5,605 bases of DNA from Phycisphaerales bacterium (GTDB lineage: Bacteria; Planctomycetota; Phycisphaerae; Phycisphaerales; UBA1924): NCBI GenBank assembly GCA_030680655.1, contig JAUXUZ010000410.1:1-5605 (forward strand), given 5' to 3'. Positions 1 through 5,605 of this stretch are shown here, piece by piece. The first letter of the stretch is position 1. Each line of letters begins with the position of its first letter. The notes under the pieces were generated by a model. It made no database searches, was not told the DNA's origin, and saw nothing but the letters and a program-made list of their open reading frames with translations. The position numbers were made by a program, and so were the translations under genes.

Positions 1-363
1 AGGCATCGACGCGCTGCTCGAGCTCGTCCTCGTGATCTTTGCGACGACGCGCCAGGCGCGCGTCACGACGTTGTACCGGGTAACCGTGAGCGTCACCGCC
101 GTCGCGGGCGCGGCTGGGCCGAGCGTCGCGACGACCGCCACGGGACACGCGTGGAAGGTCTCGTGGTACATCCCCCCGTGGTCGGCATCGACTGCTCCCC
201 CTCCGCCGCTCGCGTCGAGTTCGACACCTACGACGACCACCGCATGGCGATGTCGCTCGCCCTCATTGGCCTGCGGCGGCCCAACGTCTACATCCGCGAC
301 CCCGGCTGCGTGCGGAAGACCTATCCCACGTTCTGGCGTGACCTGGCGAAGCTGTACGGCTGA
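1..363 (+). CDS. aroA: 3-phosphoshikimate 1-carboxyvinyltransferase (EPSP synthase), C-terminal fragment
   Basis: This is the last part of EPSP synthase, the cytoplasmic shikimate-pathway enzyme that transfers the enolpyruvyl group of PEP to shikimate 3-phosphate. The diagnostic block DTYDDHRMAM (223-252) carries the conserved Asp-His-Arg of the active site. It is followed by a typical tail, IRDPGCVRKTYP, whose Lys (316-318) matches the conserved C-terminal lysine, and the gene ends at TGA 361-363. The stretch GLVVHPP just upstream also fits the family. The frame is open to the left edge, so the N-terminus lies outside the window. Before about 150 this frame becomes arginine-rich with poor third-position GC, and the expected KExDR-type motif is missing. 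The 5' part may therefore be frameshifted or misassembled, and I regard only about 151-363 as firmly coding. A GTG at 151 exists but is unlikely to be a real start, because the family is over 400 residues long. Confidence 0.8.
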   Translation, partial: RHRRAARARPRDLCDDAPGARHDVVPGNRERHRRRGRGWAERRDDRHGTRVEGLVVHPPVVGIDCSPSAARVEFDTYDDHRMAMSLALIGLRRPNVYIRDPGCVRKTYPTFWRDLAKLYG

Positions 364-467
364 GCGGGTCGCCAACGGTCGCTCGGGCTTGCCGCCGGCC
401 ACCGTCCATGCGTCGGCGGGGGCACCGGAACCGCATCTATCCGCTCTCGCGGCCGTAGACTTGGGGC

Positions 468-1712
468 ATGAACCCACACCGCTCTGCCGCCGCAGCCATT
501 GTGCTCACGTTGATCGCCGGTTCCGCCTTCGCCCAGCCCACCGCTGTGCGCCCAGGCGTGGAGAAGCTTGAGGCGCCGCAGGCGGCCGCCGGAGAGGCGA
601 ATGTCTACACCGCGGCCGATGGCACCAAGTATGCCGTTGAGCCCGTCGCGACCAAGCTGGATGTGCCCTGGGCGATGGCGTTCGCGCCCGACGGCCGCTG
701 CATCGTCACCGAGCGCAAGGGGCGGGTTCGCATCATCGCGGCCGATGGCAAGCTCGCGGAGAAGCCGGCGCTGACGCTCTCCAACGTGCGCACCGGCGGT
801 GAGGTCGGGCTCATGGGCCTCTGCCTGCACCCCGCGTTCGCCGACAACCACTTCGTCTACATCGCCTACGGCGACAAAGAGAAGAACGACATCCGCGTGG
901 TCCGCTTCATCGAGAAGGACGGAACGCTTGCCAAGGACAGGGACATCGTCACCGGCATCGAGACCGGCGGCAACCACGCCGGCTGCGGCGTGAAGTTCGG
1001 GCCCGATGGCAAGCTCTACATCTCCACCGGCGAGCACTTCAAGCGTGACCTCGCCCAGCAGATGGATGTGCTCAACGGCAAGTTCCTCCGCGTCAACGAC
1101 GACGGCACCATTCCCAACGACAACCCGTGGGCTGGCGACAACAAGAGAGCGGGAACGCGCGAAGAAATCTGGACGCTCGGCAACCGCAACCCGCAGGGGT
1201 TCGACTGGCACCCGACCACGGGCATGCTCTACAGCACCGAGCACGGCCCCAGCGGCGAGCCGGTGAACAACGGCAAGGGCGCGGGCGGCGCTGACGAGTT
1301 CAACCTGATCGAGAAGGGGAAGAACTACGGCTGGCCGGCGATCTACGGCGACGCAACCCAAGACGGAATGGTCAGCCCGCTCAAGCAGTGGACGCCCGCG
1401 GTTGCGCCCTGCGGCGGCGCGTTTGTCAGCAGCGACAAGATGTTCGCCGGCTGGGTCGGCAACTACATGGTCGGCGGGCTCGGCGGGCTCCAGCGTGACC
1501 CGATCCCCGGGGTCTACATGGTCAAGCTCGCCGCCGACGGCAAGAGCGTCGCCAGCATCGACCGGCTCGTGCCCGACATGGGGCGCATCCGCGCAGTGGC
1601 CCAGGCGCCCGACGGGTCGATCTGGTTCACCACGAGCAACAAGGACGGGCGCAGCCGCGGCGGTGACGCCGCCAACGACGACCAGGTCTGCCGGATTGTG
1701 CCAGCGAAGTAA
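468..1712 (+). CDS. Secreted PQQ-dependent sugar dehydrogenase (glucose/sorbosone dehydrogenase family)
   Basis: A 414-residue protein of the GSDH six-bladed beta-propeller family (soluble aldose sugar dehydrogenases such as YliI/Asd), which oxidise sugars using PQQ. Residues 1-22 form a signal peptide (MNPHR, a hydrophobic core, then AFA before QP), so export to the periplasm or beyond is expected. Family motifs appear in order: LDVPWAMAFAPDG (64-76), GEVGLMGLCLHPAF (111-124), GGNHAGCGVKFGPDGKLY (167-184, with His170 as the likely catalytic base), GNRNPQGFDWHP (238-249, with the PQQ-contacting Arg), DEFN (276-279), KNYGWP (285-290) and a final blade PDGSIWFTTSN (381-391). The length is typical and the protein looks intact. 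The ATG at 468 is chosen because it gives the signal peptide; no good Shine-Dalgarno precedes it, only a weak TTGGGG. No PQQ biosynthesis gene is nearby, and the substrate cannot be read from sequence. A strong terminator lies about 50 bases after the stop, so the gene probably ends its own transcript. Confidence 0.9.
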   Translation: MNPHRSAAAAIVLTLIAGSAFAQPTAVRPGVEKLEAPQAAAGEANVYTAADGTKYAVEPVATKLDVPWAMAFAPDGRCIVTERKGRVRIIAADGKLAEKPALTLSNVRTGGEVGLMGLCLHPAFADNHFVYIAYGDKEKNDIRVVRFIEKDGTLAKDRDIVTGIETGGNHAGCGVKFGPDGKLYISTGEHFKRDLAQQMDVLNGKFLRVNDDGTIPNDNPWAGDNKRAGTREEIWTLGNRNPQGFDWHPTTGMLYSTEHGPSGEPVNNGKGAGGADEFNLIEKGKNYGWPAIYGDATQDGMVSPLKQWTPAVAPCGGAFVSSDKMFAGWVGNYMVGGLGGLQRDPIPGVYMVKLAADGKSVASIDRLVPDMGRIRAVAQAPDGSIWFTTSNKDGRSRGGDAANDDQVCRIVPAK

Positions 1713-1765
1713 GGCGCGAAGTGGCGAAGTCGCCGCGTGGTCCAGTGGCAAAGTGGAAGACTTGC

Positions 1766-1793
1766 ACCCCCTGTTTCGCAACGGGGGGTTTTT
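1766..1793 (+). terminator. Intrinsic (Rho-independent) terminator
   Basis: ACCCCCTGTT (1766-1775) pairs with AACGGGGGGT (1780-1789) over 10 base pairs, with one T-G wobble, around a TCGC tetraloop. A run of five T (1789-1793) follows directly. It lies 53 bases after the sugar dehydrogenase stop codon and points with that gene. There is no T tract on the other strand, so it should act only on rightward transcription. Confidence 0.85.
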
Positions 1794-1803
1794 CTATCAC
1801 TCT

Positions 1804-1835
1804 GCCACTTCGCCACTTCGCCACTTCGCCACTTC
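1804..1835. repeat. Four tandem copies of the 8-mer GCCACTTC
   Basis: Perfect head-to-tail copies lie at 1804-1811, 1812-1819, 1820-1827 and 1828-1835. They form most of the right arm of the surrounding inverted repeat and end 13 bases before the yajQ ATG, so they are probably in the yajQ leader or overlap its promoter. The 8-base period is not a multiple of three and the stretch is not convincingly coding. Confidence 0.9.
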
Positions 1836-1848
1836 TACCATCCTCCCT

Positions 1849-2361
1849 ATGGCCACCCCAACCCTTGACATCGTCAGCAAGTTCAACTTCGCCGAGCTCG
1901 ACAACGCCATCAACAACCTCAAGAAGATGATGGCGACGCGGTTCGACTTCCGCGGCAGCAAGTGGACCATCGAGGTCGATCAGAAAGAGAAGAAGCTGAA
2001 GATCGTCGCCGAGGATGGCACCAAGCACAAGGGGATCGCCGAGGAGCTGCACAAGTGCGCGATGCGCCGGGGGATCGACCCCAAGGCGTTTGAGTACGGC
2101 GAGACCGAGCACGCGCTGGGGGGGATGCTCAAGCGCGAGGTGAAGCTCACCAACGGTCTGGAGGCGGAGAAGGCGAAGGAGATCACCCGCAAGATCAAGG
2201 ACTTCGCCGCGGCCAACGGGCTGAAGGTTCAGCCGAGCATCCAGGGTGACGAGATCCGCCTCTCGGGCAAGCAGATCGACGACCTGCGGACGGTGATGAC
2301 GATGCTGCAGGGTGATGAGACGATCGGCGTGCCGCTGCAGTTTGTGAACATGAAGAGCTGA
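1849..2361 (+). CDS. yajQ: YajQ family cyclic-di-GMP/nucleotide-binding protein
   Basis: A complete 170-residue YajQ (DUF520) protein, close to the usual 160-165 residues. Family features seen are the N-terminal FDIVS-like start (LDIVSKFNF, 6-14), the block ATRFDFRGSKWTIEV (29-43), the MRRGID segment (72-77), KLTNGLEAEKAKEI (99-112) and the strongly conserved IQGDEIRLSGKQIDDLRTVM (131-150). The C-terminal PLQFVNMK (162-169) matches the PFQFKNF ending of the E. coli protein. The fold is two ferredoxin-like domains. Some members, such as the Xanthomonas one, bind cyclic di-GMP and act with a transcription regulator; the role elsewhere is less settled. The ATG at 1849 is chosen because the family start aligns there, although the frame is open further upstream. 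No Shine-Dalgarno is visible. Only 55 bases separate the upstream terminator from this start, so the promoter must lie within or before the repeat element. The gene is convergent with pgeF. Confidence 0.93.
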   Translation: MATPTLDIVSKFNFAELDNAINNLKKMMATRFDFRGSKWTIEVDQKEKKLKIVAEDGTKHKGIAEELHKCAMRRGIDPKAFEYGETEHALGGMLKREVKLTNGLEAEKAKEITRKIKDFAAANGLKVQPSIQGDEIRLSGKQIDDLRTVMTMLQGDETIGVPLQFVNMKS

Positions 2362-2402
2362 GCGGGCGGGTCCCGGGCGGGCCATAAAGAAGCGGTCGAT
2401 GA

Positions 2403-2420
2403 GGCAACGAAGTCGTTGTT
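2403..2420. terminator. Possible weak bidirectional hairpin between convergent genes
   Basis: CAACG and CGTTG (2405-2409 and 2414-2418) pair around an AAGT loop, extendable by two G-T wobbles. The hairpin sits in the 95-base gap between the converging yajQ and pgeF genes, where a shared terminator would be expected. There is no real T run on either strand, only TTGTTGT on the plus side, so the call is weak. The rest of this gap is GC-rich and shows nothing else. Confidence 0.25.
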
Positions 2421-2456
2421 GTCGTGTGGAATGTCTGCGACGGCGCCGGCAGAGCC

Positions 2457-3287
2457 TCAGCTGGCGGGGCCGATGACCGAGGCCATCCTGCCTGTCTTGC
2501 CAGATTCCCGCCGGTGGCTGAAGAACAGCTCCGGTTCCAGGTAGGTGCAGTTGGGCAGCACCTGCGCGCCGACGGCCCCCGACCCGGCCAGCTGCAGGAA
2601 CGCCGCTCGCTTGAGGTCGATGTGTGGCTTGTTCCACGGCTCTCCCCCCTTGGCAGGTTGCCGAAGAACCACGAGCGTCTCGGGCTTGAAGTGGCGCTCG
2701 AACTCTGCCGCGACCTCTTCGCCGACCTCGAACGCCTCGCCGCTGATGCACGGCCCGATCGCCGCGACGATCTCGGTTGCGCCCAGGTCGATCATCGCCC
2801 GCACCGTGCTTGGCACGGCGCCGGCGATGATGCCGCGCCACCCCGCGTGCACCGCGGCGACGATGCGCCCGTCGCCGCTGGAGAGCAGCAGGGGGAGGCA
2901 GTCGGCGGTGCGGACGGCAAGGATCATCGCGGGGTCGTCGGTGACGAGGGCGTCGGCCTTGGGGTCGTGGGCGAGTTCGGGGCGCGGGTTCGCACGCGTG
3001 ACAACATCCACCACGCCGCCGTGCACCTGGTTCACCTCAAGGACGCGCCGGCCGAGCCCTTGCGGGTCGGCGCCCACCGCGTCGAGCAGCAGGCGGTAGT
3101 TCTCGTTGATGTTCTCCGGCGGGTCGCGGTCATCCATCGGCGTGCCGCCGGGGTTGCCGAAATTCAGAGATGCGTAGGCGTCGCTCGACACGCCGCCGCA
3201 GCGCGTTGAGAATCCGTGCGGCACGTGCTTGAGGATCGAGCAGCGCAGGGCGATGGGGCCGGTCGACGGTGGCGGGGCGTCTGTCAT
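2457..3287 (-). CDS. pgeF: Peptidoglycan editing factor PgeF (YfiH/DUF152, laccase-domain protein)
   Basis: A 276-residue protein of the YfiH/DUF152 family, once called polyphenol oxidase or laccase-domain protein. In E. coli PgeF keeps wrong amino acids such as L-serine out of the peptidoglycan stem; some relatives act on purine nucleosides. Motifs, numbered from the chosen start: HGFSTRCGGVS (24-34), NQVHG (86-90, metal His89), RTADCLP (126-132, metal Cys130), HAGWRG (147-152, metal His147), IGPCISG (177-183) and the C-terminal FFSHRRESGKTGRMAS. The two His and one Cys of the metal site are all present, so the protein should be active. The ATG at 3287 is preferred because family members have about 25 residues before the FSTR motif. 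The frame is open to a TTG at 3338, which would add 17 proline-rich residues and leave only 12 bases after the btpA-like stop. No Shine-Dalgarno is seen for either start. It is probably the last gene of the three-gene minus-strand operon. Confidence 0.9.
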   Translation of the reverse strand: MTDAPPPSTGPIALRCSILKHVPHGFSTRCGGVSSDAYASLNFGNPGGTPMDDRDPPENINENYRLLLDAVGADPQGLGRRVLEVNQVHGGVVDVVTRANPRPELAHDPKADALVTDDPAMILAVRTADCLPLLLSSGDGRIVAAVHAGWRGIIAGAVPSTVRAMIDLGATEIVAAIGPCISGEAFEVGEEVAAEFERHFKPETLVVLRQPAKGGEPWNKPHIDLKRAAFLQLAGSGAVGAQVLPNCTYLEPELFFSHRRESGKTGRMASVIGPAS

Positions 3288-3350
3288 GGCGGAGGGGGTG
3301 GAGCGAGTGGGGCCAGGTTCAGCGGGCGGCTGGTTCAACGAGCAGCATGT

Positions 3351-4169
3351 TCAGCGGGCCTTGTCGGCGGCCTTGACGATGGCGGCGCAGCGTTTGGCAT
3401 CCAGCGGCGCGGCCCAGTGCCCGCCGCGCTTGAGTGACGAGCCGACGATCAACGCATCGGCGCGGGTGAACATGGCGCTGATGTTCGCGGTTGTTACGCC
3501 GCTGCCGACCAGGATCGGCAGGGCGCACGCCCGCTTCGCCTCGGCCAGGTCTCCTTCGCTGGCCGGGTCGCCGGTGTGGGCGCCCGTGATGATCACACCG
3601 TCAGCGCGGAAGAACTCGGCGGCGTGGCAGACTTCAGCCAGCGAGATGTCGCCGGTGATGGCGTGGCTGGCGTGCTTCTTTTTGAGATCGGCGAAGACCG
3701 CGACCGCCTCGGCCCCGATCGAACGCCGGTAGCGCAGCAGTTCGCCCGCCTCGGCGGTGGGCATCAGCCCCTCGTCGGCCACGTGCGAGAAGACGAAGTT
3801 TTCGCAGCGGATGAACGTGCCGCCCGCGGCGTGGGCCACCGCCAGTGCTTCACGGTTACCCGCCGCCAGCACCTGCACACCCAGCGGCAGATTCGGCACT
3901 GCCTCGCGCACCGCCAGCGCCGCCGCGGTCATTGCAGCGACCACCGCGGCGTCGTGCCGCGTGACGTACGGCGTGTCGTGCATGTTCTCGATCAGCAGGG
4001 CGTCAAAGCCGGCCTTCGCCAGCAACCGCGCTTCCCCGGCGACGTGCGAGCAGAGCTGCGCGACGGTGCGCTTAGAGGTTGGCGTTCCCGGCAGGGCCGG
4101 AACGTGCACCATGCCGATCAGGGCCTTGCCGCGGCCGAGGGAACGCGAAATGACTGTGGGGGTCGCCAT
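3351..4169 (-). CDS. BtpA/SgcQ family TIM-barrel protein
   Basis: A complete 272-residue member of the BtpA family (SgcQ-like (beta/alpha)8 barrel). Characteristic blocks are LIGMVHVPALPGTP (17-30), DALLIENMHDTPY (56-68), GVQVLAAGNREALAVA (97-112), FIRCENFVF (119-127), RYRRSIGAEAVAVFADLKKKHASH (146-169), DGVIITGAHTGDP (190-202), GSGVT (222-226) and ADALIVGSSLKRGGHW (237-252). The barrel appears intact from first to last strand. Cyanobacterial BtpA affects photosystem I accumulation, and SgcQ lies in an E. coli sugar-related cluster; the reaction of the family is not firmly known. Nothing here suggests photosynthesis, so an enzymatic role in sugar or nucleoside metabolism is the better guess. 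The ATG at 4169 follows the oxidoreductase stop by 18 bases, indicating co-transcription. No Shine-Dalgarno is visible, so translation may be coupled to the gene before it. Confidence 0.88.
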   Translation of the reverse strand: MATPTVISRSLGRGKALIGMVHVPALPGTPTSKRTVAQLCSHVAGEARLLAKAGFDALLIENMHDTPYVTRHDAAVVAAMTAAALAVREAVPNLPLGVQVLAAGNREALAVAHAAGGTFIRCENFVFSHVADEGLMPTAEAGELLRYRRSIGAEAVAVFADLKKKHASHAITGDISLAEVCHAAEFFRADGVIITGAHTGDPASEGDLAEAKRACALPILVGSGVTTANISAMFTRADALIVGSSLKRGGHWAAPLDAKRCAAIVKAADKAR

Positions 4170-4187
4170 GGCCGAGCGTAGGTGGAG

Positions 4188-5348
4188 CTACCGGCCGTCG
4201 AGTGATGTCCACACGCTGTTGTTCTTGCCGCTGCGCACGACCGCATCAACAAACCGCACGCCGCGCAGGCCGTCGTGGATGCCCGGGTGCTCGCCGGGTG
4301 TGGGCTTGCCCGCGTTGAAGCCCCGCACCGTCTGCGCGAAGCCCTTGTAGATGTTGGCGAACGCCTCGATGAACCCTTCGGGGTGGCCCGGGGGCAGGCG
4401 CGAGGCGCTGTCGGCTGGTGATTGGAACCCGGAGCCGCGCGCCAGCACCTTTGTCATTCCGTCGAGCGTCGCGACCGTCAGGTGGTTGGGCTCCTCCTGC
4501 CGCCACCAGAGCGAGCCCTTGTCGCCGTGGATGCGGAGGGTGAGGTTGTTCTCCTCGCCGATCGCCACCTGGCAGACGGTGAGCGTCGCCTTGGCGGTGC
4601 CCGACATGCGGATGAAGACAGCGGCATCGTCGTCGAGCTTGCGACCGGGCACGAAGCTTGTCAGGTCGGCCGCGACCTGTTCGATCTCAAGTCCGGTGAC
4701 AGTGGAGAGCAGGTTTTCCGCGTGGCTGCCGATGTCGCCGATCGCGCCGCCGCCGCCCGCCTGCGCGGGGTCGTTGCGCCACGCGGCCTGCTTCTGACCT
4801 GCATCTTCGAGCTTCGTCGCCAGCCACCCCTGGTGATACTCCACGAAGCACTTGCGCACCGCGCCGATCGCCCCGGTGCGAACCAGGTGGGCCGCGTGGC
4901 GGACCATCGGGTAGCCGGTGTAGTTGTACGACACGCAGAACGGCGTCTTGCTCTTCTCAACCGCCGCGGCCAGCGTCTGGGCATCGGCCAGCGTGCTGGT
5001 GAGCGGCTTGTCGCACGCCACGGGGATGCCAGCTTCGGCGAAGGCCCGCGCGATCGCCGCGTGGGTGTGGTTGGGGGTCACGATCGTCACGGCGTCGATG
5101 CGTTCAACCCTGGGCCGCTTCAGTTCCCCGTCGAGCATCTGCTGCCACGTGCCGTACGACCGTTCGGGCGCCAGCCCCAGCTCGCGCGCTGAGGCGACCG
5201 ACTTCTCCGGCGTCGATGACAACGCACCCGCCGTCAGGATGAACGAGTCGTCGAGCCGGCACGCCAGCCGGTGGACCGCCCCGATGAACGCATCCTTGCC
5301 GCCGCCGACCATCCCCAGCCGCAGCGGTGTGTGGTTGTCTGTGCCCAT
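4188..5348 (-). CDS. Gfo/Idh/MocA family NAD(P)-dependent oxidoreductase
   Basis: A complete 386-residue Gfo/Idh/MocA oxidoreductase, a cytoplasmic enzyme family that oxidises or reduces sugars, inositols and related polyols with NAD(P). The N-terminal Rossmann domain has LGMVGGGKDAFIGAVHR (11-27) with the GxGGxx-like nucleotide loop, DAVTIVTPNHTHAAIA (85-100) and CDKPLT (112-117), the equivalent of the EKP motif with its catalytic lysine. The C-terminal domain has GGGGAIGDIGSHAENL (198-213), where Asp205 and His209 match the conserved active-site pair. A late block, GHPEGFIEAFANIYKGF (321-337), is typical of one sugar-dehydrogenase-like subgroup. The substrate cannot be told from sequence. 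No signal peptide is seen, unlike many planctomycete members of the family. The start at 5348 is supported by AGGAGG placed 10 bases upstream. The gene is first of the probable operon with the BtpA-like and PgeF genes. Confidence 0.92.
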   Translation of the reverse strand: MGTDNHTPLRLGMVGGGKDAFIGAVHRLACRLDDSFILTAGALSSTPEKSVASARELGLAPERSYGTWQQMLDGELKRPRVERIDAVTIVTPNHTHAAIARAFAEAGIPVACDKPLTSTLADAQTLAAAVEKSKTPFCVSYNYTGYPMVRHAAHLVRTGAIGAVRKCFVEYHQGWLATKLEDAGQKQAAWRNDPAQAGGGGAIGDIGSHAENLLSTVTGLEIEQVAADLTSFVPGRKLDDDAAVFIRMSGTAKATLTVCQVAIGEENNLTLRIHGDKGSLWWRQEEPNHLTVATLDGMTKVLARGSGFQSPADSASRLPPGHPEGFIEAFANIYKGFAQTVRGFNAGKPTPGEHPGIHDGLRGVRFVDAVVRSGKNNSVWTSLDGR

Positions 5349-5358
5349 CAGCGTCCGG

Positions 5359-5364
5359 CCTCCT
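5359..5364 (-). promoter_or_regulatory. Shine-Dalgarno AGGAGG for the oxidoreductase
   Basis: The minus strand reads AGGAGG with a 10-base spacer to the ATG at 5348. It is the only strong ribosome binding site in the window. It fixes this start and marks the gene as the head of the operon. I could not identify convincing -35/-10 boxes in the 45 bases before it. Confidence 0.8.
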
Positions 5365-5409
5365 GTTCGATCGACTCAACAGTACTCCGCGCGGCTTCAA
5401 GGCGGGTTT

Positions 5410-5604
5410 ACCACAGAGACACAGAGGGCACAGAGAAGAGGGAGAGGAAGAGGAGCCTCGGAAGGGCGCGGATGGACACGGATCAGAGGCAGCAAGCCGA
5501 CAAGAGCGCAATCGCACACGTCCCCCCCCCCTGCCTTCTCTCTACACAATCTGCTCTCTTTCCTTCTCGTTCTCTCTTCTCTGTGGCCTCTGTGTCTCTG
5601 TGGT
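5410..5604. repeat. Inverted-repeat (REP/MITE-like) intergenic element
   Basis: The arms at 5410-5440 and 5574-5604 are reverse complements at 30 of 31 bases, with the mismatch at 5428, and imperfect pairing continues inward through purine-rich (left) and pyrimidine-rich (right) stretches. The arm core is ACCACAGAGACACAGAG. The 133-base interior contains GGATGGACACGGAT (5470-5483), a motif I recall accompanying such arms in planctomycete and verrucomicrobial genomes; this is memory, not a search. No open reading frame of note lies inside, so it is non-autonomous if mobile. The right arm ends one base before the window end, so the true boundary is not visible. Confidence 0.8.
5522..5531. repeat. 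Ten-base poly-C homopolymer next to a pyrimidine tract
   Basis: Ten consecutive C are followed by a C/T-rich stretch that runs with few interruptions to about 5580. The tract lies within the inverted-repeat element and outside any gene. Such runs are prone to slippage and to sequencing errors. It is 173 bases upstream of the oxidoreductase start. Confidence 0.9.
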
Positions 5605-5605
5605 T

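Larger units (their letters stand above)
1718..1835. repeat. Long imperfect inverted repeat enclosing a terminator
   Basis: The arms at 1718-1755 and 1798-1835 are reverse complements at 30 of 38 positions without gaps. The outer 16 bases match best (15 of 16). The loop between them, 1756-1797, contains the separate terminator hairpin, and the two symmetry centres lie within one base of each other. The transcript could thus fold into a long two-part hairpin. The arms are built from degenerate copies of GAAGTGGC on the left and GCCACTTC on the right. The element fills almost all of the spacer between the sugar dehydrogenase stop and the yajQ start. It looks like a REP/palindrome-type intergenic element; whether it recurs in the genome cannot be seen here. 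Confidence 0.8.

Noticed and set aside
427..460. GGAAC ... CGTAGA resembling an ECF sigma factor promoter before the sugar dehydrogenase
   Set aside because: The spacer is about 22 bases, too long for the usual 16-17, and both boxes are short enough to occur by chance.
321..1781. Long minus-strand open frame (486 residues) antisense to the sugar dehydrogenase
   Set aside because: The plus strand carries a complete recognisable GSDH protein with signal peptide. The antisense product is a low-complexity Val/Ala/Arg/Asp-rich shadow typical of GC-rich genes.
1735..1790. tRNA-like look of the sequence between the sugar dehydrogenase and yajQ
   Set aside because: No cloverleaf with acceptor, D, anticodon and T arms can be built. 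The GC stem followed by five T is explained better as a terminator.
1402..1848. N-terminal extension of the yajQ reading frame
   Set aside because: The open frame crosses the sugar dehydrogenase gene, the terminator and the tandem repeat. The YajQ family begins at the ATG at 1849.
1627..2841. Minus-strand open frame (404 residues) spanning yajQ and the end of pgeF
   Set aside because: It overlaps two recognised genes in other frames, crosses the terminator and repeats, and has no family motifs.
2424..3209. Plus-strand open frames of 184-261 residues opposite pgeF
   Set aside because: They are antisense shadows of the clear PgeF frame, whose metal-site motifs are all intact.
4422..5192. Plus-strand 256-residue open frame opposite the oxidoreductase
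   Set aside because: The minus strand has a complete Gfo/Idh/MocA protein with a good ribosome binding site; the plus product has no recognisable motif.
5410..5605. CRISPR array or small transposon
   Set aside because: There are only two arms, in inverted orientation and with no regular spacers, and no transposase frame between them.

Overview
The window is a high-GC bacterial chromosomal segment with ordinary housekeeping and metabolic genes. No mobile element, CRISPR array, RNA gene or defence cassette is visible. The origin is probably Planctomycetota, perhaps a Phycisphaerae-like lineage. This is an inference from base composition, the Gfo/Idh/MocA and secreted PQQ-type sugar dehydrogenase content, the mostly missing Shine-Dalgarno sequences, and intergenic repeats of the CACAGAGACACAGAG type that I associate with such genomes. 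It is not proven by any single gene.

Layout. Positions 1-363 (+) hold the C-terminal end of an EPSP synthase (aroA). Its homology is clear only from about 150 onward, and the codon pattern changes at that point. Positions 468-1712 (+) encode a secreted glucose/sorbosone-type, PQQ-dependent sugar dehydrogenase. Next comes a structured spacer: a long imperfect inverted repeat (1718-1835) with a strong intrinsic terminator at its apex (1766-1793) and four tandem copies of an 8-mer in its right arm (1804-1835). yajQ follows at 1849-2361 (+). A three-gene block on the opposite strand converges on yajQ. In transcription order it reads: Gfo/Idh/MocA oxidoreductase (5348-4188), BtpA/SgcQ-family TIM-barrel protein (4169-3351), and PgeF/YfiH multicopper-oxidase-like protein (3287-2457). 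The first gene has a clear AGGAGG ribosome binding site and the gaps are short, so this is probably one operon. Positions 5349-5605 contain no gene; they hold an inverted-repeat element with 31-base arms (30 of 31 matching), a 10-C homopolymer and a pyrimidine-rich tract.

How the genes fit together. AroA (shikimate pathway), the sugar dehydrogenase and YajQ look like independent units. In the minus-strand operon the oxidoreductase and the BtpA-like protein are both small-molecule enzymes, or likely enzymes, that may act on a shared sugar-like substrate. PgeF, a peptidoglycan quality-control enzyme, may simply be co-transcribed. The most unusual material is non-coding: the nested hairpin before yajQ and the REP-like element at the right edge. 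I found no convincing undescribed protein system.
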